Of a stretch of 64,000 bases of DNA, positions 1-8,410 are shown in pieces. Numbering within the stretch: the first letter of the stretch is position 1; each line of letters begins with the position of its first letter. The translations under genes and the position numbers were made by a program. The stretch covers positions 28,912 to 92,911 of the forward strand of contig DAOTHY010000003.1 in the NCBI GenBank assembly GCA_035447925.1, written 5' to 3'. The notes under the pieces are model-generated. The model made no database searches. It saw nothing but the letters and a program-made list of their open reading frames with translations, and was not told where the DNA came from. Source of the stretch: JASUTC01 sp035447925 (GTDB taxonomy: Bacteria > Thermotogota > Thermotogae > MWEM01).

Positions 1-9
1 GATGAGGGT

Positions 10-471
10 ATGAGAGAAGAGATAATCAAGATTGACGAACCGTTTGAAGAAATAAATTTGACTGATCAGTATGGAGAACTTGTGGATACACAAAAATATA
101 AGGGCAAAAAATTATTGTTATCATTTCATCCTTTGGCGTGGACACCGGTATGCGCCGATCAGATGAAAGTTTTGGATGAGCTTTATCTGGAATTTGAAGC
201 GTTGGATATCATTCCCTTCGGTGTTAGTGTCGATTCAAGTCAATCAAAAAAAGCTTGGGCTGAACATCTTGGAATTCAAAATCTACAGTTGCTGTCAGAT
301 TTCTGGCCTCACGGTGAATTAGCAAAAAAACTGGGTGTTTTTATGGAAGATAAAGGATTTTCAAAGCGTGTGAATATTGTGTTGGATGAGAACAGGAAAG
401 TGATTTGGACAAAGATTTATCCGATTAAAGAAGTGCCTGATTTTGAAGAAATCCTAATGAATTTCAAATAA
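10..471 (+). CDS. Peroxiredoxin (AhpC/TSA family, 1-Cys type)
   Basis: Thiol peroxidase that reduces hydroperoxides in the cytoplasm. The peroxidatic motif PLAWTPVCADQ is present with the conserved Thr45 and Cys48. No second cysteine exists in the 153 residues, so this is a 1-Cys enzyme that must be recycled by an external thiol. The length fits the AhpE/BCP-like group. The frame is open to the window edge (three codons upstream), so the start is not certain; the ATG at 10 has only a closely spaced GAGGG before it. The ferritin-like gene follows 14 bases downstream with its own strong ribosome binding site, so the two probably form an oxidative-stress pair. Family assignment is firm; the physiological substrate is inferred. 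Confidence 0.88.
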   Translation: MREEIIKIDEPFEEINLTDQYGELVDTQKYKGKKLLLSFHPLAWTPVCADQMKVLDELYLEFEALDIIPFGVSVDSSQSKKAWAEHLGIQNLQLLSDFWPHGELAKKLGVFMEDKGFSKRVNIVLDENRKVIWTKIYPIKEVPDFEEILMNFK

Positions 472-485
472 AGGGAGGGGTTTGT

Positions 486-929
486 GTGCAATTGAAAGAG
501 TTACTCAACGTTGCTTTGCGTATTGAATCAGATGGATACGAGATGTATTCAAGATTGGCTGAGGAGAACGAAGGAGAACTACAGAAATTATTCAAAGAAC
601 TGGCGATTCAAGAAAGAGAGCATCAGCAACATTTTAAAAAGATTTTTGACAAATGTATGGAGAATGAAAAAGAATACGCCGATTGGACGGATGATGAAAA
701 TGCAGGTTATCTGATGGCATTTGCAGAACTTTCCATCTTCCCAAAGCTTTCTGGGACTCAAAAACCCGAAAATATCAACGATGCCATTGATATGGCAATA
801 GAGGTTGAAAAAGACAGCATCCTTTTTTATTCTGATTTAAAGAGTTATTTTAAGAGCAAACAAACGATTGATCAAATTATTACCGAGGAAAAAACCCACC
901 TGATGGATTTACTCAGGTCAAGAAAATAG
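486..929 (+). CDS. Ferritin-like diiron protein (rubrerythrin-type, no rubredoxin domain)
   Basis: Four-helix ferritin-like protein of 147 residues. It shows the two repeated halves of a diiron site: an E-x6-Y helix (ESDGYEMY) followed by QEREHQQH (ExxH), and EVEKDSILFY followed by TEEKTHL (ExxH). There is no C-terminal rubredoxin CxxC domain, so it resembles the short COG1633 group. It starts with GTG preceded by AAGGGAGGGG. It lies directly behind a peroxiredoxin, which supports a role in peroxide or iron handling in an anaerobe. A hairpin terminator follows 36 bases after the stop. Confidence 0.8.
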   Translation: MQLKELLNVALRIESDGYEMYSRLAEENEGELQKLFKELAIQEREHQQHFKKIFDKCMENEKEYADWTDDENAGYLMAFAELSIFPKLSGTQKPENINDAIDMAIEVEKDSILFYSDLKSYFKSKQTIDQIITEEKTHLMDLLRSRK

Positions 930-964
930 AAAAAAATTCAAACCAGTTAATAATAGAGATTGAG

Positions 965-993
965 AAAGGGTGCCGTAAAAAGGTGCCCTTTTT
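965..993 (+). terminator. Rho-independent terminator after the ferritin-like gene
   Basis: A 10-bp stem (965-974 with 982-991, two G-U wobbles), a 7-base loop and a short T run. It closes the peroxiredoxin/ferritin-like pair. Confidence 0.7.
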
Positions 994-1000
994 GAATGCA

Positions 1001-1034
1001 AAAAAAAGGGGCTGTCAATACCCTTTGACAGCCC
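1001..1034 (-). terminator. Minus-strand terminator for the yjbQ-type gene
   Basis: A perfect 10-bp stem (GGGCTGTCAA at 1009-1018 with TTGACAGCCC at 1025-1034). On the minus strand the stem is followed by a run of T (A run at 1001-1007 on the plus strand). It sits 170 bases beyond the stop of the minus-strand gene at 1203 and faces the plus-strand terminator at 965-993. Confidence 0.65.
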
Positions 1035-1202
1035 TTGCTACGGGGGATGGTCGAACACAAATTTCTGAACTCAAAATTGAGCCTCTACGTTGACCTTCAA
1101 AGGAAATATTACCATATTTTAAAAGCTATGTCAAGCTATCCGAAGTTATCCTTTATTAGCTTTCTTATGCTGCTTATTTCACTCCTTTTCATATTGACTT
1201 GT

Positions 1203-1619
1203 TCACTCCCCAATAATCTTTACTAAAACCCTTTTTCGTCTTTTTCCGTCGAATTCTCCGTAAAATATCTGTTCCCAAGGACCAAAGTCCAGTTTGCCGT
1301 TGGTTATGGCTACCACAACTTCTCGACCCATCACTTGTCTTTTCAAATGGGCATCTGCATTGTCTTCATATCCGTTATGCTGATACTGACTGTGGGGTTT
1401 TTCCGGAGCCAGTTGCTCCAGCCATTTTTCAAAATCAGCATGCAGCCCCCTTTCATCGTCATTGATAAACACACTGGCTGTGATATGCATAGCATTGCAC
1501 AGCAACAGCCCTTCTTTGATGGTGCTTTCTTTTAAACACTCATTGACCTGGGGGGTAATGTTGAGATATTCCCGACGTCTGGTTGTGTTGAACCATAGTT
1601 CTTTTCGATAAGCTTTCAT
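1203..1619 (-). CDS. YjbQ/UPF0047 family protein, copy 1
   Basis: A 138-residue single-domain member of the YjbQ family (secondary thiamine-phosphate synthase-like). It shows the family elements MHITASVFINDDE, DNADAHLKR and a C-terminal GPWEQIFYGEFDGKR, where canonical members have HTTAGVSINE, GNADAHI and GTWQGIYFCEYDGPR. The key His/Asn/Glu pattern is kept but the details differ from the second copy at 57962-58360, so these are two subfamilies and not a recent duplication. The ATG is preceded by AGGAGGTCAAC. The gene stands alone on the minus strand, divergent from the chemoreceptor. The cellular function of this family remains unclear. Confidence 0.8.
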   Translation of the reverse strand: MKAYRKELWFNTTRRREYLNITPQVNECLKESTIKEGLLLCNAMHITASVFINDDERGLHADFEKWLEQLAPEKPHSQYQHNGYEDNADAHLKRQVMGREVVVAITNGKLDFGPWEQIFYGEFDGKRRKRVLVKIIGE

Positions 1620-1695
1620 TGTTGACCTCCTTGATCGTGAAATGATATACTAGATAGTGCTTCATTAGTCTTGTTTATCATCAAAATGAGCACCG

Positions 1696-3198
1696 ATGAA
1701 TCGAATAAAAAAATCTCAGGATGTGATGCTGATGGATAAAAAGCGTGTTTTAAAAGCGAATTTGATTTTGTTGTTAGTCATTTCTTTGATTCTGACAGTA
1801 CAAAGATTTTTAACCAGCGATATTCAAATAGCCTTGAGTGTTTTGACCGCTACGGGATCCGCATCGGCCGTGGCGCTGTTTGTCTATTATTTTAACATGC
1901 CGTTTTTCTTGAAAGGATTAATCATGTCAGTTGCCCCTTTTTTCGCAAGTCTTGCATTGTCCATTATCCTCGGGGGTGTTCCTCATATGTTCCTGATCTA
2001 TATTGGATCCTTTACCTTGGCTGCCCTCTATTTTAATGTTAATTTATTGTTAATGTCAGGCCTGATCATCAATATTACGGTTATTACCGTATATGTATTC
2101 AATCCGGTGGGATTGCTGGGGCCTGGAGCGTCGCTTTCGGATTTGATTGTAAAAATGGGGATGATGGATTCGATGGGACTATTGGTCATGTACCTGCTCA
2201 CAAAGTGGGGAAATGAAGCCATCAACAAGGCGACTGAAAGCCAAAAAAAATCCGAAATGCTTTTTGGCGAATTACATGAAAGGGTGGAGCAGTTAAAGCA
2301 AACAACGGTTGAATTGGATGCTTTAGTCAAAAAGTCTAAAGATATGTTTGAGGTAAGCGTTTTAACCAGCTCGGAGATTACCGAAACCACTTCTCAAATT
2401 GCCGAAGGAGCGAGTCACGAGGCCCAGATTGCCAATGAGATCCAACACAGCATGGAGATTGTCGATCCCAAAATTGCCGGAACAGAAGATATGACAAATG
2501 CGATTGCCGTTATTTCAAATGAAATGATGCAGGATGTACAGGAAAGTAAAGTGGAAGTGAAAGATTTAGATCAAATGATGAGTATGATCAGCGAGAACGA
2601 CGCTCAACAGAGAGAGTCGATAAAAGGGTTGTTGGACAATATCACAACAGTAGCTGAATCGCTGAATGGTATCTCGGAGATTTCAAAACAAACCAATTTA
2701 CTAGCGCTAAACGCTGCCATAGAAGCAGCAAGAGCAGGTGAGGCAGGCAAAGGATTTGCCGTTGTGGCAGATGAAATAAGGGGATTGGCAGATAAAAGCG
2801 GTGAAATTGTGGGGAATATACACGGCCGAATCGCTGAAATGGTCCAAAGTGCCGATCAGTTCATTGAAAAATCGGAAGAACTGAGTTCAACCATAGATAA
2901 AGGTCAAAAGCATACGCTGGTATTCAAAGATCGTTTTGAGAACATGGAACAGGTGTTTCAGCGAATTTACTCTGATTTACAGAAAAGTCAAAATGAGATC
3001 AGTGATGTAGCCCAAGAGATAAAGAAAACACTGGACCTTGTGATGCGAATTGCTGCAATTTCCGAAGAAAACGCCTCCTCGACTCAAGAGTTGTTTGCCT
3101 CGACAGATGAGCTAAAAAGCCAGATTCATTCCCTATCTTCTGAGATGCAACGGATTGCGCAATTAAAAGATGAATTAAATCATTCAATTCACGCTTAA
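1696..3198 (+). CDS. Methyl-accepting chemotaxis protein without periplasmic sensor domain
   Basis: A 500-residue chemoreceptor. Residues 20-165 are a bundle of about six membrane segments with no large external loop and no recognisable HAMP domain. A coiled-coil signalling domain follows, with the highly conserved hairpin tip EISKQTNLLALNAAIEAARA and GKGFAVVADEIRGLADKS around residues 335-375. It probably signals to CheA/CheW encoded elsewhere. The ligand may be sensed within or through the membrane; that is inference. The start is uncertain: ATG 1696 has a weak ribosome binding site, while ATG 1726 follows TCAGGATGTG. The lysO genes follow 12 bases downstream, but a functional link is not obvious. 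Confidence 0.85.
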   Translation: MNRIKKSQDVMLMDKKRVLKANLILLLVISLILTVQRFLTSDIQIALSVLTATGSASAVALFVYYFNMPFFLKGLIMSVAPFFASLALSIILGGVPHMFLIYIGSFTLAALYFNVNLLLMSGLIINITVITVYVFNPVGLLGPGASLSDLIVKMGMMDSMGLLVMYLLTKWGNEAINKATESQKKSEMLFGELHERVEQLKQTTVELDALVKKSKDMFEVSVLTSSEITETTSQIAEGASHEAQIANEIQHSMEIVDPKIAGTEDMTNAIAVISNEMMQDVQESKVEVKDLDQMMSMISENDAQQRESIKGLLDNITTVAESLNGISEISKQTNLLALNAAIEAARAGEAGKGFAVVADEIRGLADKSGEIVGNIHGRIAEMVQSADQFIEKSEELSSTIDKGQKHTLVFKDRFENMEQVFQRIYSDLQKSQNEISDVAQEIKKTLDLVMRIAAISEENASSTQELFASTDELKSQIHSLSSEMQRIAQLKDELNHSIHA

Positions 3199-3210
3199 TT
3201 TAAGGGTGAG

Positions 3211-3504
3211 ATGAAGGTGACCATGCTGTTGTTGATACTAGTTGCTTTTGCGACAGGGCTCTTTTTGGGTTTAAAGAAGCAACTTGGATTTCTCTCTAAG
3301 TTTAAAGTCATTCCAATCATCACATTGATGCTGCTTTTTTCAATGGGAACAGAAATCGGTCAATCTCAAGAGATTATGGATCATCTTAGCACAATTGGTT
3401 GGAGTGCTTTTTTGATTGCCGTTTTTACCGTTGCGGGGAGTTTTTTGGTAACGCTTTGTGTTCTTAAAATCTTTCCCTCCAAAGCCGGTGAATCCGATGA
3501 TTGA
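3211..3504 (+). CDS. lysO: LysO-type exporter, N-terminal half
   Basis: A 97-residue membrane protein with three hydrophobic segments, matching the N-terminal part of the LysO (YbjE, DUF340) lysine exporter, including the LFSMGTEIGQSQEI stretch that carries an acidic membrane residue. In enterobacteria LysO is one protein of about 300 residues; here the second half is a separate gene overlapping this one by 8 bases. Each half has a complete start and stop, so I read it as a genuine two-gene arrangement. Role inferred from the family: export of lysine or related amino acids. Confidence 0.72.
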   Translation: MKVTMLLLILVAFATGLFLGLKKQLGFLSKFKVIPIITLMLLFSMGTEIGQSQEIMDHLSTIGWSAFLIAVFTVAGSFLVTLCVLKIFPSKAGESDD

Positions 3505-4081
3505 TATTGTAATCATGATTGGAGCTTTGGCAATCGGAATCGGAGTGGGAGCACTTTCGGGTTTTGTGGTTCATCCTCAGCTGATCACGATTATCCTGAT
3601 GATTCTGGTTTTTCTCGTGGGTGTTGACATCGGACGCGAGGAAAATATACTCAGCAAGATCAAGATCAATATCACCAAAATTCTTTCACAAACGCTGTTA
3701 ACGATTGGAGGAACGTTTTTATTTGCCTTGTTGGCCTCTTTTTTTCTGCCCTTTTCAGTCAAAGAAACAATTGGAGCTTCGGCAGGATTTGGGTGGTATT
3801 CTCTTTCGGGCATTATGATCAGTCAGCTTTATTCTCCCTTGCTGGGTACGGTGTCTTTTCTGTCTAATGTTTTTCGTGAACTGCTTTCAATCATCTCTTT
3901 GCCTTTTTTAGCAAAAATCAACCAGAGAGCAGCTATTTCAACAGCCGGAGCCACGGCAATGGATGTTTTACTGGGACTGATTTCAAAAAGCGCCTCAAGA
4001 AATAACACCCTGATCGCCTTTGGTCAGGGTGTTATTTTATCGTTGCTGGTTCCGTTGCTGATTACCTTTCTCTTTATGTAA
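3497..4081 (+). CDS. lysO: LysO-type exporter, C-terminal half (DUF340)
   Basis: A 194-residue membrane protein with about six hydrophobic segments, matching the DUF340 core of LysO. It contains VFLVGVDIGREENIL (acidic residues in a transmembrane segment) and GASAGFGWYSLSGIM, both typical of the family. I chose ATG 3497, which overlaps the stop of the upstream half by 8 bases (translational coupling); the frame is open further upstream. A perfect 13-bp hairpin lies inside the last 80 bases of the gene (4001-4036). Export of lysine or a close analogue is inferred from the family. Confidence 0.72.
   Translation: MIDIVIMIGALAIGIGVGALSGFVVHPQLITIILMILVFLVGVDIGREENILSKIKINITKILSQTLLTIGGTFLFALLASFFLPFSVKETIGASAGFGWYSLSGIMISQLYSPLLGTVSFLSNVFRELLSIISLPFLAKINQRAAISTAGATAMDVLLGLISKSASRNNTLIAFGQGVILSLLVPLLITFLFM
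4001..4038 (+). terminator. Terminator-like hairpin inside the 3' end of lysO
   Basis: A perfect 13-bp stem (AATAACACCCTGA at 4001-4013 with its complement at 4024-4036), a 10-base loop, followed by TTTTAT. It is inside the coding region, 43 bases before the lysO stop codon, and the convergent nadE ends 30 bases beyond that stop. It may act as the terminator for one or both converging genes. Confidence 0.5.
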
Positions 4082-4110
4082 TTCTTGGGTTATTTAATAG
4101 AACACTCATT

Positions 4111-5676
4111 TCACAGTTCTTCTTTAAAGCCGTTTGTAATGGGGAAGTCGATATCATGAACAAAGGAACTCATCGAAAGTCGTGGACCCAATGGTTCCTG
4201 CCGTCTTTTGTATTCATTGATTCGCAACAGCCTGAAGGTCTTTTGAACATCTCTTTCTTCAAAACCACGTTCGATTATCGCTTGGTAGGAGAGGTTCTCG
4301 TCCAGTATACATTGTAAAATGCCGTCCAGTTGGTCATACGCCGGTAGTGAGTCCTGATCGGTTTGTCCGGGGGCGAGTTCTGCTGAAGGGGCTTTTTGAA
4401 GTATTTCGATGGGGATGCAATCGTATCCTTTCATCGAGTTGATGAACGAGGCTAATTGATAACACTCCGTTTTGTACAGATCACTGATGGGAGCATAACC
4501 ACCGATCGTATCGCCATATAGGGTTGAGTATCCGGTGGCTGTTTCGCTTTTATTACTGGTATTTAATACAACCCATCCGTATTCATTGGAAACAGTCATC
4601 AAATACAATCCCCTGATTCTGGCCTGCATATTCTCATCCGTGGTGTTGAATGTCCTTTCACCAAAAAATGGATGCATAGCGTGATGAATAGAGTGATAAA
4701 CTTCTGTGATGGGTATTTTGACCGATTGAACATCCAGGTTTTGGACCAGTTTTTCTGAATCGGTAACGCTGCCTGATGAACTGAACTGAGAGGGCATCAT
4801 GAGGCAGAAAACGTTTTCGCTTCCCAGAGCTTGTACTGCCAATGTGGTAACCAGTGCGGAGTCAAGCCCTCCACTTAAACCCACCAAGACCTTTTTAAAC
4901 CCGTTTTTGTAGATATAATCACGAATGGATTGGATGATGGCGCTGTATTGAGAAGAGACATGATCAGGGAGATCACAGATCGTTCCAGCCTCTTGATCGA
5001 AATCCAGATCGAAAGTGATTAAATCTTCTTTGAAAGATTTTGCACGGATACATGTTCCCTTTTGGGCACACTTTAGAAAGCTGGCACCGTAATAGACCAG
5101 GTGATCGATTGTTCCGACCCGGTTTACTTCTAAAAATCGATTACCGGTGCGCATGGTGATAAATTCTCCGGTTCTTTCTCTTTCCGATTGTATACCGGTG
5201 TGAAACGGTCTTGTATTCAGGTGAACGATTAGGGCGTTTTTGCTAAAGCATCTTTTAGGTAGTTTAAATGCTTTATTCGGACTATCTTCTAAGAGAAGAA
5301 CACGTTGTCCGTTGATGTCCAAAATTCCCTTCTGATCATGTATCACATCGCAAATACCTTGATTGTTGATGAGAAAAGGCTTTTCGTATGGTTCATCGAA
5401 GGCATTCGGACAACTGATCAAAACGGCAAGTGAGGAGTTTTGAACACGGTTGGCAATATGGATCAGGATTTTCTGGGCGCATTTCAGAAAATGGTCTTTT
5501 TTAAAAAGGGCATTGGGGTTCATCCCCGTGATGCTTTGAGCGGGATAGATCAACAGATCGGATTTGGATTCAAATGCCCGGTCTATTCCTTCATCTATCT
5601 TGTTTTGATTGACAGTGAAATTTCCTGGATAACTGTTTATCTGATGAATTGTAATTTTTAAAGCTTTTTTCATCAT
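4111..5676 (-). CDS. nadE: NAD+ synthetase with degenerate N-terminal amidase domain
   Basis: Adenylates nicotinic acid adenine dinucleotide and amidates it to NAD+. Residues 1-170 are a nitrilase-like domain as in glutamine-dependent NadE, and residues 260-521 are the synthetase domain with P-loop SGGLDSA (268-274), a well-kept NTSNKSETATGYSTLYGD block and a C-terminal KRRQEPLGPRLS. The amidase catalytic triad is missing. The PELALTG-type Glu is Ala46 in YPAQSITG, the ICED-type Cys is Leu129 in LLLED, and the loop carrying the catalytic Lys is absent. The enzyme therefore probably uses free ammonia. I moved the start to the ATG at 5676, which has AGGAGG 5 bases upstream; a 15-codon longer reading lacks this. 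It is transcribed divergently from the TauE gene. Confidence 0.88.
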   Translation of the reverse strand: MMKKALKITIHQINSYPGNFTVNQNKIDEGIDRAFESKSDLLIYPAQSITGMNPNALFKKDHFLKCAQKILIHIANRVQNSSLAVLISCPNAFDEPYEKPFLINNQGICDVIHDQKGILDINGQRVLLLEDSPNKAFKLPKRCFSKNALIVHLNTRPFHTGIQSERERTGEFITMRTGNRFLEVNRVGTIDHLVYYGASFLKCAQKGTCIRAKSFKEDLITFDLDFDQEAGTICDLPDHVSSQYSAIIQSIRDYIYKNGFKKVLVGLSGGLDSALVTTLAVQALGSENVFCLMMPSQFSSSGSVTDSEKLVQNLDVQSVKIPITEVYHSIHHAMHPFFGERTFNTTDENMQARIRGLYLMTVSNEYGWVVLNTSNKSETATGYSTLYGDTIGGYAPISDLYKTECYQLASFINSMKGYDCIPIEILQKAPSAELAPGQTDQDSLPAYDQLDGILQCILDENLSYQAIIERGFEERDVQKTFRLLRINEYKRRQEPLGPRLSMSSFVHDIDFPITNGFKEEL

Positions 5677-5734
5677 CGAGACCTCCTGCTTACGCATGCC
5701 GCCTTTGAGGACGGCTTTCATCGCATTTCAAAGA

Positions 5735-5743
5735 ATTATATCA
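5735..5743 (-). promoter_or_regulatory. Extended -10 promoter for nadE
   Basis: On the minus strand TGATATAAT is a perfect extended -10 element about 60 bases before the chosen nadE start. No clear -35 is seen. Confidence 0.5.
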
Positions 5744-5834
5744 TGACAGATCTGAGCAGAGACTAATAGATTTTCATGAAAATGTTCATTGTTTATGAAA
5801 GAAAGTAAATATTTATGGTTTTTTTAAGCAGTTT

Positions 5835-5843
5835 TGTTATAAT
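5835..5843 (+). promoter_or_regulatory. Extended -10 promoter for the TauE/SafE gene
   Basis: TGTTATAAT is an extended -10 element 42 bases before the TTG start at 5885. The -35 region is weak. Confidence 0.5.
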
Positions 5844-5884
5844 CCAATAGAAGCAAAAAAAAGATTGAGGAATGGTGATCTTGT

Positions 5885-6616
5885 TTGAATTATTTCTGGA
5901 TTTTTCTGGCCGGTGCGATTTCTGGATTCGTAAATGTATTGGCAGGTGGTGGAACAATGCTGACTTTACCGGCTCTGTCATTGTTGGGAATGGATTTATC
6001 CGTTGCAAATGGAACAAACAGGATAGGCGTTCTTTTCACGAATACCATGGGAACACTGAAATTTCACCACAGTGGCAAATTACAACTAAAACGGGCTTTT
6101 TTTCTCATGATACCCACAACCATTGGGGCTATCCTTGGCGCTTTTATTGCTGTGGACATTGATGAAAGCCTGCTGAAAAATATCGTTGGGTATATCTTTC
6201 TCGGATTAAGTGTTCTGATAATCTTCAAACCGGATCTGTGGACGAAAGAAAGAAAAATCAAGAGAAGAAACTGGCTTTCTGTTGTTGTTTTCTTTTTAAT
6301 TGGTATATATGGCGGCTTTTTACAGGCTGGTGTGGGGTTCTTCCTCATGAGCGCACTTGTTTTGCTGGAAGGTTTTGATTTGGTTAAAACCAATGCCGCA
6401 AAGGTCTTTATCATTTTATGTTATACCATCTTTTCTCTCATCGTGTTTGCACTCAACGGAATGGTGGACTACTGGGCCGGTTTAGTGTTGGGTCTGGGCG
6501 GTGCCCTTGGAGCTTATGTGGGGGCGCATACGGCGATAAAAAAAGGCGCAGGTTTTATCAGATATATTGTGTTTGTGGCGGTCATAGCCAGTGCAATTAA
6601 ATATATAGTCACATAG
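5885..6616 (+). CDS. TauE/SafE family membrane transporter
   Basis: A 243-residue integral membrane protein with seven to eight predicted segments in two repeats. Each repeat carries the family signature: GAISGFVNVLAGGGTMLTLP with NGTNR near residue 43, and GIYGGFLQAGVGFFLM with KTNAAK near residue 180. TauE/SafE (UPF0721) proteins move sulfur-containing or organic anions such as sulfite or sulfoacetate; the substrate here is not determined by the sequence. It starts with TTG after GGTGATC. It ends 15 bases before iorA, whose own strong ribosome binding site follows, so co-transcription with iorAB is possible and would fit export or uptake of an organic anion. Confidence 0.82.
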   Translation: MNYFWIFLAGAISGFVNVLAGGGTMLTLPALSLLGMDLSVANGTNRIGVLFTNTMGTLKFHHSGKLQLKRAFFLMIPTTIGAILGAFIAVDIDESLLKNIVGYIFLGLSVLIIFKPDLWTKERKIKRRNWLSVVVFFLIGIYGGFLQAGVGFFLMSALVLLEGFDLVKTNAAKVFIILCYTIFSLIVFALNGMVDYWAGLVLGLGGALGAYVGAHTAIKKGAGFIRYIVFVAVIASAIKYIVT

Positions 6617-6631
6617 TAAAGGGGGATGCAA

Positions 6632-8410
6632 ATGAAAGAATTATTAACCGGAAATGAGGCCGTGGCCCGTGGTGCTTATGAAGCGGGTGTAACGATTGGC
6701 TCGGCTTATCCGGGAACACCAAGTACGGAGATCTTTGAAGCCTTGGCTCAATATGAAGAAATCTACTCTGAATGGGCGCCCAATGAGAAGGTGGCTGCAG
6801 AAGTGGTTGTCGGGGCATCCATTGCCGGGGCAAGAGCCATATCGGCGATGAAACATGTAGGAATGAACGTGGCGTCGGATCCCATTTATACCCATGCATA
6901 TCTTGGAGTCAATGGCGGTTGTGTCTATGTCAGCGCAGATGACCCCGGACTTCATTCATCACAGAATGAACAAGATAACCGATATGTTGCCGTTCACGCC
7001 AAGATTCCCATGTTGGAACCATCCGATTCTCAAGAGTCAAAAGACATGATTGTAAAGGCTTATGAGATTAGCGAACAATATGATGTTCCTATACTATTCC
7101 GCATGACAACAAGGGTCTGTCATTCAAAGAGTGTCGTGGAGTTGGGAAGAAGAACAGAAGTGGGAATCAAAGAGTATCACAGAAACATTCCGAAATTTGT
7201 GGCAACTCCTGCGGCATGTAAACGCCACCATATCGAACTGGAGGAAAAACTCGAGCGTCTGGAAGAATTTTCAAATCAAACGGATTTAAATTTCACCATT
7301 CTAAACGAAGGCGCAAAAATAGGGGTTATTACATCCGGGATCTCTTTCCAATATGCAAAGGAAGTATTTGCAGAACAGGCTTCTTATTTAAAATTGGGAT
7401 TTACCTATCCCATTCCAAGGGCAAAGATCAAAACCTTCGCCCAGCAATTCGATACACTTTATGTAGTGGAAGAAAACGATCCATATTTGGAAACACAGAT
7501 TAAGGCCATGGGTATACAGGTGATCGGAAAGGAGTCAATTCCCATCACCGGAGAATTAAACCCAGAGATTATTGCCGTTTCTCTATTGGGAAAGAAACCG
7601 GACTATATGGAATCTGAAACGAACCTTGTGAAGGGCAGACCACCTACATTGTGTTCCGGATGCCCTCACCGGGGGTTATTCTTTGAACTGAGCAAACGAA
7701 AAGACGCAGTCATCACCGGTGATATCGGGTGCTATACCTTGGGTTCTGCAGATCCGCTCAACGCCATGGATACTGTCGTTTGCATGGGTGCAGGAGTGAG
7801 TGCCGCCCACGGTTTTGCCAAGGTGTTTGAGAAGACATCGGATAATCGAAAAGTGTTTGGTGTAGTTGGAGATTCCACGTTCTTCCATTCTGGCATTACG
7901 AGTTTGATTGATATTGTTTACAATAAAAGCAATTGCACGATTATTATTTTGGACAACCGGGTAACAGGAATGACCGGGCATCAGGAGAATCCCGGAACAG
8001 GGTATACCTTAAAAGGTGAAAAAGCCCCCATTATTGAGATAGCCCCCCTTGTTCGTGCCATAGGAATTGAGAACATCTATCAGGTGAATCCTAACAACTT
8101 GAAGGAGGTTCGAGAGGCTTTGAATGGGGCCTCGGTCTTTGAAGGGCCCTCTGTCATCATCACAAAATGGCCCTGTGCATTGAAGAAATTACATGACGAA
8201 GAGAAAAAGGAGTATGCGCTTGCTCAATGGGTTTACGCTGTGAATCCTGAAAAATGCAGAAAGTGTCGAATGTGCCTGAAAATAGGTTGTCCGTCCATCT
8301 CTTTTGATCCTCAAACCGGTTCATTCATTGATCCCAATACCTGTGTAGGCTGTTCGGTATGTGCTCAGGTTTGCCCGTTTGATGCCATAGAAAGGTCCGG
8401 TGACGCATAA
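6632..8410 (+). CDS. iorA: Indolepyruvate:ferredoxin oxidoreductase, alpha subunit
   Basis: Oxidatively decarboxylates aryl pyruvates from Trp, Tyr and Phe transamination to aryl-acetyl-CoA, reducing ferredoxin. The 592-residue protein shows the fused architecture: a pyrimidine-binding domain (NEAVARGAYEAGV, YPGTPSTEI), a middle transketolase-like domain, a TPP-binding domain with TLCSGCPHRG, GDIGCYTLG and GDSTFFHSG, and two C-terminal 4Fe-4S motifs (CRKCRMCLKIGCP and CVGCSVCAQVCP). I prefer the ATG at 6632, six bases after GGGGG, over the ATG at 6626. The stop codon overlaps the iorB start by one base (TAATG). It marks amino-acid fermentation. Confidence 0.95.
   Translation: MKELLTGNEAVARGAYEAGVTIGSAYPGTPSTEIFEALAQYEEIYSEWAPNEKVAAEVVVGASIAGARAISAMKHVGMNVASDPIYTHAYLGVNGGCVYVSADDPGLHSSQNEQDNRYVAVHAKIPMLEPSDSQESKDMIVKAYEISEQYDVPILFRMTTRVCHSKSVVELGRRTEVGIKEYHRNIPKFVATPAACKRHHIELEEKLERLEEFSNQTDLNFTILNEGAKIGVITSGISFQYAKEVFAEQASYLKLGFTYPIPRAKIKTFAQQFDTLYVVEENDPYLETQIKAMGIQVIGKESIPITGELNPEIIAVSLLGKKPDYMESETNLVKGRPPTLCSGCPHRGLFFELSKRKDAVITGDIGCYTLGSADPLNAMDTVVCMGAGVSAAHGFAKVFEKTSDNRKVFGVVGDSTFFHSGITSLIDIVYNKSNCTIIILDNRVTGMTGHQENPGTGYTLKGEKAPIIEIAPLVRAIGIENIYQVNPNNLKEVREALNGASVFEGPSVIITKWPCALKKLHDEEKKEYALAQWVYAVNPEKCRKCRMCLKIGCPSISFDPQTGSFIDPNTCVGCSVCAQVCPFDAIERSGDA

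Noticed and set aside
1035..1226. 63-codon plus-strand frame before the yjbQ terminator region
   Set aside because: No start signal, and it runs antisense into the yjbQ 3' end.
3211..4081. lysO split into two overlapping genes, possibly by a frameshift
   Set aside because: Each half has its own start and stop, the 8-base overlap is typical of coupled genes, and two-gene LysO systems are known in Clostridia.
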